From NCBI RefSeq assembly GCF_000471905.2, contig NW_006499905.1, positions 2,923,704-2,987,703 on the forward strand: 64,000 nucleotides of DNA. Direction: 5' to 3'. This document shows, in pieces, positions 55,761 through 64,000 of the stretch. Source of the DNA: Amborella trichopoda (lineage: Eukaryota > Streptophyta > Magnoliopsida > Amborellales > Amborellaceae). Position 1 is the stretch's first letter; each line of letters starts with the position of its first letter. The position numbers and the translations under genes were made by a program. Below the pieces are notes generated by a model, which had not been told where the DNA came from, did not search any database, and saw nothing but the letters and a program-made list of their open reading frames with translations.

Positions 55761-56069
55761 GGACACGGTTTCTATGAGTCCATATAGAAATAAATCAAAC
55801 TCTTAAAAATCTATTTCTTGAGATGGATTTTCGTACCCAATTTTTAATGAGATATGATCTTAACAATCTCTAACATGGACATCATGAATATAAAAAAAGA
55901 AAAAGAAAAAAGAAGAAGTTTTAAGAAATAAAATTAATTTCTTTTGGACCCTTAGTTTCAGTTGTTTTTAGATGGATTACCTATTTGCATCTATCTTTAA
56001 GATGGATGCTTTATACATTGGGACCACATATTGTAGAAATGCGATCCAGCCCGCATGAAACAATTTTCC
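55761..56069 (-). mobile_element. Mutator-like MITE, family B, reversed copy
   Basis: Starts GGACACGGTTTCTATG and ends GCATGAAACAATTTTCC; interior GATGGATTACCTATTTGCAT matches the family. Flanks TTTAGGATG / TTCAGGTTA could be an eroded 9-bp TSD. Confidence 0.75.
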
Positions 56070-57751
56070 TTCAGGTTAGGGTTGAGAGAGAAAGGGTAAT
56101 GGGTTTCTGGGGAGAGGATGAGGAGGGCGCTAAAAAGGACATTAAAGACTCCGAATACTGGCATGATTTCTCGCTCGGGGTATGTTTGGTGATTGGAATC
56201 TACGTATTCCTAAATCCTAGAAGTTATAATTTTTTGGAATCTAAAACTATTGATATATGGAAGTTTTATAAGATATATAGATCCAGCTTCATAGTAATCT
56301 GACACAGCTTCACAGATATTAGAACTACACAGTAATCCACCGTATGTGTGGGTGTGATCTTCAAGTATCCCAATGATGAAATGGTAGGGGGACAGACTTC
56401 TATGTTTACTGTGCCCTATGCCAAGCCATCGAAATCGAAAGCATTGGCATGTGAAACAATTGACAGTGGTGTGGCTGATTCATGGTATTCCATTTAATTA
56501 AGGTACATGGAACTTGCTGATGATGAGATGCAGTACATTTCTAGAAAATCAAGTTTATGGTATTTGTATGATTTGAAACTTCTAATGCCTAGATCTAAGC
56601 ATCTCACAAAAATCGACAGCATATGTTAACTGTACTAAAAAACACGTTTTAGGTTGTATTTTTTTTTGTTATTGTTCACTAGAATGAAAAGAGTATATAT
56701 TTTAAAACTTTGGCTCAAATAAATGACCCTAATATAGTTTCTTAATATTATTACAGCATATTACTATACAACCGTTATATGAAATCAATATAGACATGAT
56801 TTTTTAAAGTTTTAAAAAACACTGTAATACAAAAAAAAATCATAAACATTGAATTGAAATATATTTTGTATTAACAATATTCACGACATGGTTTCCTATG
56901 TCCTATTTTGTGGAGTAAACTAACTTTTAAAAATTACCCATAAATAAATTTTAAAGGATGAAAATCTAAGGATATGATAACATTAATTATTTTTATAAAT
57001 TTCCAAAAGTAAAGTTTGTCATAAATGTAATTCAAAACCATTAAAAAACAAATGATTTAAACCAGTACTCCTTTTTGGTATAAGTTAGAAAAAAATTTAT
57101 TTTTCAAAAAAAAAAGGTAGAAACAAATTTTATGTTATACATTTAAGATATCATGACAAAAAATATTGCATTTAAAAATTTCAGTAAATTTAATACAATT
57201 AATTTTTACAAGCTTAAAAACTCACTAAAAAACATAAATTTAAGTAATTGAAACAGAAGAAACTTTGATTTCATTTTTCCTACTTTCTATAGAAAAGTCA
57301 AAATAAGTTTTCATGGTGCGTGTAAATGTTTGTATGTAAAATTTGGAAATCAGTCATAAAATATTTTCAAAGAATGAAAATGTTGTTAAAAAATAATATT
57401 ATCTTCTATTTTTTGAAATGTTTTAAAAAATAAATCAAATGATGCATCAAGGAAATTAAAAAAAAAATTGAAAAATTGAAAATTTTCAAAATATAAAAGC
57501 CTTTAAGTGATTTACTATTTTTTGTAGCAAATATTGCATAATTTGTTTTAGATATATCAAATTTATTAAATTAAATTTGTGAAAATATTTAGCTTTTAAA
57601 TAGCATATTATTGTCGATAACGTTGAACTAATACAATAATGAATGAGCATAGGGCTGCATGGATAACATACAACATTAAAAATCAAAACCAAAATAAAAA
57701 TTAAAAATTAAAAGTAGCAAGTAAAAAAGTAATTTAGGACCAAAGAAAATA

Positions 57752-58035
57752 AGAACTTAAAAACATAGAAGGTTTTAAAATTGTTATTATATGTCTGTTA
57801 TAAACCAAATATTTAAATTTAAATTTAAAACTGCTAACTAATTTTAACGTTAAAATTTCTAAATATTATTATCACTGAATTTTATAAGAGAAACTTTATT
57901 CTTAAAAACATAAAAGGTTTTAAATTTGTTATTTTATTTTTGTTGTAAACCAAATAATTAAATTTATAATTTATAATTAATTTTAAAATTAAAATTTCTA
58001 AATATTATTATCATTGAATTTATAAGAAAAATTTT
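57752..58035. repeat. Tandem duplication, about 145-bp unit
   Basis: CTTAAAAACATAGAAGGTTT (57756) recurs as CTTAAAAACATAAAAGGTTT (57901), and TCTAAATATTATTATCACTG as TCTAAATATTATTATCATTG. Two copies, about 85% identical. Confidence 0.8.
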
Positions 58036-58618
58036 AAAAATATTTTTTTTTTTAAGGAATAAAAAATTAATAAGGGATTTCTGTTACCAATTTTTGTTGG
58101 AAACCAGCACAATTTTGTGAAACATTTAAGAATTCTATAACAAATTTGGTAATTAGATATAAATTGTTTGTTATTAAAGCATACAACTTTTATTGGGAAA
58201 ACAATTAAATTTTATACTTTAAATATAATTCAAAATTTACTAATGGGTCTTCAATAATATTTAACAGCATTAAAGTCTCGGAAATCGAAATATTGAAAAA
58301 TTGTAAAACCATTCTTCTGATTCAAAGTTATAACTAGAATAGATACAAATTTTAAAATTATTAGGAAAAATAGATTGGACATAAATTGTTAAAATATACA
58401 ATATTCATAAGTAAAAATTAAATTTAGTCGTAAGCTATAAAGTATAAATTCATGAAATCAGGGAAAGAAAGAAGATGATTTCAAATTTTTGTAGTTTAGC
58501 CAACATCAATTTGTTTTAGATCTCTAAAAAATGAAAATTAGTCAAAACTCTTTTAGAAAGCAAAAAAAATCATAAATTTAAAATTGTGAAATAAAAAACA
58601 AGGTTGCTATTTTAAAAT

Positions 58619-58795
58619 AGGAAAAATTTACCAAAATACCCATGAGAGATGCACTATTTAACATTTTGTAAATTTGTCACTATTCCAATTTCCAACTCAT
58701 GATCATATTCTTTTATGGGTTTTTAAAAATTAAATTAAATTATATAGACAAAGTGTTAAATTAAATCATCTCGCATGGTATTTTGATATATTTTC
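58619..58795. mobile_element. MITE family H, intact copy (177 bp)
   Basis: TIRs AGGAAAAATTTACCAAAATA / GAAAATATATCAAAATACCA. Perfect 9-bp TSD TTTTAAAAT (58610-58618, 58796-58804), so this family is also Mutator-like. Confidence 0.85.
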
Positions 58796-59622
58796 TTTTA
58801 AAATGTTTGTAACTTTTAGTAAATTATAAAAAATAATAGAAAATAAATTTAAGAACCATGTGGATAGTTTTTACTTAAACATTGTTAAATTTCCAATTAA
58901 AACTAAAAAATGAATTTTAGCAACGAATAACAATAAAACAATAGTACAATTTCTTCGAAGTCTTGTCAGTTTCTAAGATTTTCTCGAAAGCACAATTCTT
59001 TTCTAATTCAAAAATACAAAAATTTTAAAAAATATTGGTGTAACATAAAATCATTGGCAATTGAGAAATCTTAAATCAAGTACTTTGAGAAAAATAGAGA
59101 TAAATAAGATCGTGCACTAAAATTGAGAAAAACTAGGTGCTAATGATTTTCAAATAAAATAACGTTTAAGGCAAAGTTTCTCTAGTATAAACTTACTCTA
59201 AACTTGTTCTACAATATCTACACTGTAATAAACAAAAAGAATAAGAAAGAAATACAACTTCCTGTCATTTAACAGTGCTTTACATATGTTAAGAGAATTA
59301 AGGATCAAAGAAAACAATTCATGCTATTTGTTAAACTTTAGGACTGAGAAGAATTGAAAGAAAAATGTTGCTTATCGTTACGGGTGAATTGAACTTTATT
59401 AACCTTCGTAAAATGAGAAACAATGCCGACACAAGTACTAGTAATTTTTAAAAAAAATTAAAGAGTCAATGAAGAAAACTATGAAAGATATTTTTAAAAT
59501 AATAAAATAAAAACCTTATGGAAATAAATGAATGAAAAATAATATAGGAGAAAAATTGACGTAAATCTAGACTCTTTTCAAGATTCTAGGATGTTGTATT
59601 TAGATTATTCTCACAAAAATAG

Positions 59623-59914
59623 GGAAAATTGTTTCATGCCGGCTGGACCGCATGACTACTTATGCGGTCCAAAAAGTGTAAAGCATCCATCTTAAAGATG
59701 GATGTAATTAGGTGTTCCTTCTAAAAACAATGGAAACTAACAGTCCAAATGTTTTCTTACTAGAATTATTATTTTTAGGTTTAAAATTTTACTTATTTTT
59801 TCATATTCATGACATGTCTTTAAAAATTAAGTCAAAAAATCCATCTCAAAAATAGATTTATTAATAGGCCCATACTTCTACATATGGGGGCTTGGCCACA
59901 TAGAAATCGTGTCC
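59623..59914 (+). mobile_element. Mutator-like MITE, family B (292 bp), best-preserved copy
   Basis: Begins GGAAAATTGTTTCATGCCGG and ends CACATAGAAATCGTGTCC. Perfect 9-bp TSD CAAAAATAG (59614-59622, 59915-59923). Contains two strong internal palindromes (around 59646-59671 and GCATCCATCTTAAAGATGGATG within 59682-59704). Confidence 0.9.
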
Positions 59915-59923
59915 CAAAAATAG

Positions 59924-60590
59924 TGCTTGAGATGTAGAAAACAAAAGCTAGAGAAGCTAAAAATATGAGAGTAAGTGGTAAATAAATTTTAATACATAAA
60001 AGATACTAATAAAAAAAATACAAAAATTCCCCATAATTATAAAATAAGAAAATATGCCAGTGTGTTAAATTGTATTTTTAAAAAAATTTGAAATTCATGT
60101 GCAATAAAATGTAGTCACAATGGACTTTAATTCAAACAATAAAAATTCAAAACTAAGAAGCATAAAATTCCTAAAACACAACCAATTTTCAAATTTCATA
60201 AAGTATATTTATTATGCACTTTATCTTAATGATATTTACGTCCTTTTTGAATTTGACAAATTTGAATAGATGCAAATTCCCTTTTTAGGCACGTTTAAGA
60301 CCTTAAGAAGAGATAGAAAGCAAAAGAGAGATCCACGTAATTCTAGACTCTTTTCATAGGAGGTTTGAAACGTAAAATTGGAAAGAAGTTAAAAGCATGG
60401 AAAAGAAGTCTTGAGAGAAGACTTGAAGGCACAAATGTTAGGAGAAAGGAGATTTCAAACAAGTAGGAATAAGGGTTTATCGAACCCACCCTCCCTACCC
60501 CATTTTTCAAAGTGTCATACACAACTCTCCTTTTACTTTTAAGGACACATGTCCACCTCTTAACTATGACTTAACTATAGTTGTGCTTTT
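59924..60590. other. AT-rich sequence, nothing recognised
   Basis: GTAAATCTAGACTCTTTTCA (59562) and GTAATTCTAGACTCTTTTCA (60338) form a spaced direct repeat around the MITE-bearing segment. No gene. Confidence 0.4.
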
Positions 60591-60790
60591 AATAGGCCCA
60601 GATAAACCCGCGGGCTTTCAAGATTGGCCCAGTTCGGGCCAAGTTTAAGCCACGTTAAAGCCTGCAACCCAAAATATTTTTAGAGCAGGTCTAGACCACC
60701 AAAGACCATGTATTTTAAGTATATCTTCTCATATTTATACAGGCCCAGTACGACCCGATTTTTTTCAGTCCAGTCCATGCTTGAATTTCA
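60591..60790. repeat. GGCC-rich repeat fragment
   Basis: AATAGGCCCAGATAAACCCG, CAGTTCGGGCCAAG and CAGGCCCAGTACGACCCG words link it to the GGCC-rich MITE-like repeats at 41608, 45250 and 55462. Confidence 0.4.
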
Positions 60791-60856
60791 TTATTAAATT
60801 CATTAACATCCTTGGGCTTAATCTCTATAGAATAGATATGTTGAATATTTTACACT

Positions 60857-61054
60857 TTGAAATATGGAGAGCGGTGGCATTCTTTTGCATGTGTTCTTTC
60901 CCTGAAAAAAGGTGAAGTGGCTATTGGGGAGCAATGGTTCCACCATTATAGCCAAAGGCCCATGCTCCTATGTTTGGTGCACTTTGAATGGAACCATAAA
61001 CCTGGGGAATGGGCTGCCCATGTGGTTCTAGCTCTTATTGCAAGAGCATAAACT
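60857..61054 (+). pseudogene. Possible L1-type RNase H end fragment
   Basis: The frame ends FEWNHKPGEWAAHVVLALIA-RA, resembling the closing RNase H helix of plant L1 LINEs (a hydrophobic strand, then W-I-P-R-E-x-N-x-A-A-H-x-L-A). The upstream half is not recognisable. Short and isolated; chance likeness is possible. Confidence 0.3.
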
Positions 61055-61284
61055 TTCTGAATCCCGTTCATCCTCTAATATTTTCCTTGAGAATCTTGTG
61101 ATGACACATCAAAATTCAATTCCTAATATCCATGTCCTAGGTTCCAATTCCAAAATAAATACCCAACAAGTAAAATTAGTAATTGAGCATATGGGATAGA
61201 ACAGGCTCTTAGGAAACCATCAAAGACTTAAAAAATTCATACCCCATTTTAACACATGCAAGTGGGATGGAAGCTGAAGAACCT

Positions 61285-61640
61285 AACAAAAACCCTAATT
61301 TGCTGCATGTTATTTAATACCTGAGCTAGGGAATACAGGAAGCTCCTTGATTCCATACAAAACCCTAGTTCCAAACATGCCTCTAGCACTTGAAACCGGA
61401 TCAAAACTCTAGCCACCATAAACCCTAATTTACCCTTTAGATAAAATTTACTACTTGAACAAGGGAATATAGGAAGCTTCTTGCTGCCATCCAAAACCCT
61501 AATTCCAAAAAGGCCACTAGAACTTGTGACTGGACCAAAACCCTAACCACTGTATTAAGTACTTGAACAAAAGCGATATAAGAAGCTCTTGTAAACCATG
61601 CAAACCCTGATTTCCACAAAATTTAGTACCAGATCAAGGG
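61285..61640. repeat. Tandem array, about 130-bp unit, nearly three copies
   Basis: AAACCCTAATTT (61291, 61422) and ACTTGAACAAGGGAATATAG / ACCTGAGCTAGGGAATACAG / ACTTGAACAAAAGCGATATA start successive units, each containing AGGAAGCT-CTTG and CCAAAACCCTA. Open minus-strand frames here are products of the repeat. Confidence 0.8.
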
Positions 61641-63602
61641 GGAACATTCTTTTTCCATGGCAAAAAAGAGGGGCTTGTGGAAGAATCCAAAAAGATGGCC
61701 ATGTTCTCTTATTCTCTCCCACTATTATAATTCCCTTTGCAATATCTTTATGGGACCAAATCTGAACAAGGAACCCTAGGACTGTGTAAGAGTGCTAATG
61801 AGCCCTTTTGAATGCCCCTCACAAGAGGAGTGGGCCAGGCCACAATCCACCATAAAGCAAAGAAATGAATATCGACTTTTTGGGTTTGAACAAGACATGG
61901 GCACTCTTTTATTGCATGTGTAAAGGGTTGTCTTGTGCACATTCTTGATACAAAAGAAGCATCACCAGGCCATCAACTTTAGAAAGAAAATGACCAAAAT
62001 CTCCTTCACCCTCAACATCAAGGGATAAGGAGATTAACTCCCTTTCAATTTTACTAGTGTTAGATCCATCAAATTTGTTTTCTCTCTGTTAGTATCTTTG
62101 TTTCTTCTTTTCTTGATATGGGGAGGCTAGGATTCAAATCTTTGGTGTTGGTTGTAAGCCTTCCATGCCTTGAATACCACCAAGAACTCAAACCTCAAGA
62201 GATGAATCACAATAAAGTTCAGAAGGAAATTTGGAACCCAAGGCTAATCCAAATGACTTGGAGTAATCAATGATCTACGACTCTCTTTATTTGTTATTTA
62301 GAATTTGGGCTTGGGCTTGATTAGATGAAGTATTCATGATTGTAACAGAATGTCCCAAGTTTGAATCCCACTAGTGAACTATCTAAAAATGATATAGCTC
62401 ATTTATCTCTCTTTTTTTTAAAATATAGTTAAGGACTATTTTATAATTGATCATAACTATATGAGCATTTATTTTTTGTACAAAGATGTCACAATCACAC
62501 TTTGCTGTAAAAAATTTGAAAAACGTTTTTTAAAATTTTGAGCTATGTCAGAAGTATACCCTAGCGCCCCAATTTTTTATCCAAGGATCAAAAGCAATTG
62601 TGACCTCCTTATAGTCATGATAAAATGGTCTTATAGTACACTTTTCCTACTATTGAATAGGGAAATTTGATAAAAATACGTCTAAAGATATTCCATTTAT
62701 CCTATTCTAAAGCTCTTATAGGGCTCTTAAGTGACCCATATGCATCGTGATTACTTTGTCACTGAGATCAAAGTGTTAGGTGATGAATTTTCTTGTCATC
62801 ATGCAAATGAATAGCAATCCATGACCCATGATATCCTAAATGATGGGAAAGGAGCTGAGGTTATGGTGGTAGCACACTCCATACCTCAGTTGCACATTGT
62901 GGCTTTTATTCTTACTTACAGCTTTGAAAATCACTAACTAATTAAAAAACGGATAGGACCTATCATCCCCATTGAATTACATAAAAAAATATCCTAAATA
63001 CGTAAACCAAAGATGCAATCCCACTAAGGTGTATGTATTTTCCTAGATATTGTTTTTGAGCTGCTTAAATTTCTATTTGAACCATGCATGCTGTTGTTGT
63101 GATCCTTATGATTATTCCCCATTACCCATTAGGCCAAACATAACCTTAGTACTGAAAATCATTGAAAAAAAATCTAGGAAATTCAAATAAAGAAAAGAAA
63201 AGATGTTTCCAAAACAAAAAAAAACACCAGGACTTTCTGAAATGTTGAGGATAGGATGCTCATCCAACCTTAATAGCTTTATTCCCTAAGAAACTACAAT
63301 GAAGTTGCCTAAGGAATGCAAATCAAAACAAGTATAAAATGAAGGCGCCCACTCTTTCCATGCACGTCTAAGCATTGGTCAGGAGCCCCCACCTCCAAAT
63401 GCCAAAAGGTAAAGGGGAAGTAAAGAGCCCATGCACGTTGCTCACCACCTTTAGAAACCCTAATTTGCTTTTTATCCTATGACCTTTAACTGATCTCCTA
63501 GTTTATGAGTAACCCTATATGGCTCAGCAGTAGAAACCCACATTTACTTGTTTATTCTTCTCTATCATAACTAGCATAAATATCTACTAAATTTAATTTA
63601 TT
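61641..63602. other. Unassigned sequence
   Basis: No gene recognised. 62850-62945 (GGTGGTAGCACACTCC, CCTCAGTTGC, ATCACTAACTAATTA) matches 28950-29013, a dispersed repeat of about 90 bp. 62305-62395 has a tRNA-B-box-like AGTTTGAATCCCACT but no full tRNA fold was seen. Confidence 0.4.
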
Positions 63603-63619
63603 ATTCTTCTCTATCATAA

Positions 63620-63873
63620 CCAACTTCGCCGATGTTGGTCCCAAACCAGCCATGCCAGTCCTAAGCCCAGAAAAAAGAGGAAGGTTGTTTTAGGCTGGTA
63701 ACAAGCGTAAAACGTTTGCCTCATCTATTTCATGAATATTAATGCAATATTATATACTCAAGCTAGAGTGTTCCTTGTAAGTAACTTATGGTCTGACCCA
63801 AGGTATGACACTTGATTGAACATGAATCACGTAGCCAACCTCAAAAAGTTGGGATAAGGCTCAAATGATAGTG
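63620..63873 (+). mobile_element. Short internally deleted RTE LINE derivative with 17-bp TSD
   Basis: 254 bp. The first part (GATGTTGGTCCCAAACCAGC, AGGAAGGTTGTTTTAGGCTG) is RTE-leader-like, compare 13060-13110. The last part (ACTTATGGTCTGACCCAAGG, GTAGCCAACCTCAAAAAGTT, GGGATAAGGC) is the RTE 3' tail. No coding body lies between them. Flanked by the perfect 17-bp TSD ATTCTTCTCTATCATAA (63603-63619, 63874-63890); a third copy of that word is at 63554-63570. Confidence 0.8.
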
Positions 63874-63890
63874 ATTCTTCTCTATCATAA

Positions 63891-64000
63891 TAAATTACTT
63901 ATCTATCTTATATTTTTCGTTAAGAAGAACCCTAATCTCCTTTTTTGAATGTAGAAGACATAAAATACCGCCCTTGAAACCTAATTTGATTAATTATAGT
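63891..64000. other. AT-rich end of window
   Basis: Nothing recognised. Confidence 0.4.

Larger units (their letters stand above)
56070..59622. other. Very AT-rich block with no genes
   Basis: After 56640 the sequence is dominated by A and T runs with almost no CG. It contains one tandem duplication (57750-58035) and a MITE (58619-58795). Scaffold-attachment or old heterochromatic DNA are possible readings; nothing proves either. Confidence 0.5.

Noticed and set aside
62305-62395. B-box-like AGTTTGAATCCCACT, possible SINE head
   Set aside because: No convincing A box or defined ends; kept only as a note in the unassigned region.

Overview
The window is nuclear DNA from a flowering plant. 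It is AT-rich, gene-poor and packed with transposable elements, and I can support one intact host gene in 64 kb. Plant origin rests on that gene (a plant acid phosphatase / vegetative storage protein relative), on the element mix (RTE-type LINEs, an L1 tail, Ty1/copia and Ty3/gypsy fossils, Mutator-like and hAT-like MITEs) and on plant-type splice, TATA and poly(A) signals. The species cannot be read from the sequence. Giant introns with many RTE LINEs and MITEs would suit an early-diverging angiosperm or a woody plant, but that is a guess. There are two assembly gaps (11204-11283 and 33203-34043) and one isolated N (11186).

The gene lies on the minus strand from 36962 to 18820. Three exons (36962-36487, 25823-25614, 18997-18820) join in frame to a predicted 287-residue secreted HAD-superfamily acid phosphatase with all catalytic motifs. 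Only 864 nt are coding. Intron 1 is 10.7 kb and intron 2 is 6.6 kb, both filled with transposons. A TATA-like box and an AATAAA signal lie at sensible distances.

Layout. 1-9 kb: dispersed repeats, a solo copia LTR with a target-site duplication (TSD), two copies of a Mutator-like MITE with 9-bp TSDs, an RTE tail and a run of tandem arrays. 9-13 kb: unassigned sequence, a long pyrimidine-rich tract and a gap. 13.0-16.6 kb: a decayed RTE LINE whose endonuclease segment is present twice as a nearly perfect 328-bp inverted repeat. 16.6-18.8 kb: gene 3' flank. 19-25.6 kb: intron 2, with RTE fragments (one inside a MITE, with a 15-bp TSD) and a reverse-oriented Ty3/gypsy fossil. 25.8-36.5 kb: intron 1, with nested MITEs, a composite repeat in at least three copies and the large gap. 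37-47 kb: gene upstream region, MITEs, a second solo LTR nested in a DNA element, and an L1 tail. 47.1-50.6 kb: a broken Ty1/copia element carrying what looks like the start of a host histone H1 gene in reverse orientation. 50.6-64 kb: tandem repeats, nested MITEs, a 3.5-kb very AT-rich block, and a 254-bp internally deleted RTE derivative with a 17-bp TSD.

I found no CRISPR array, rRNA or convincing tRNA gene, and nothing I would call a new biological system. The most unusual items are the young-looking inverted repeat inside an old LINE, the captured histone-like fragment, and the precisely dated nesting orders given by intact TSDs.
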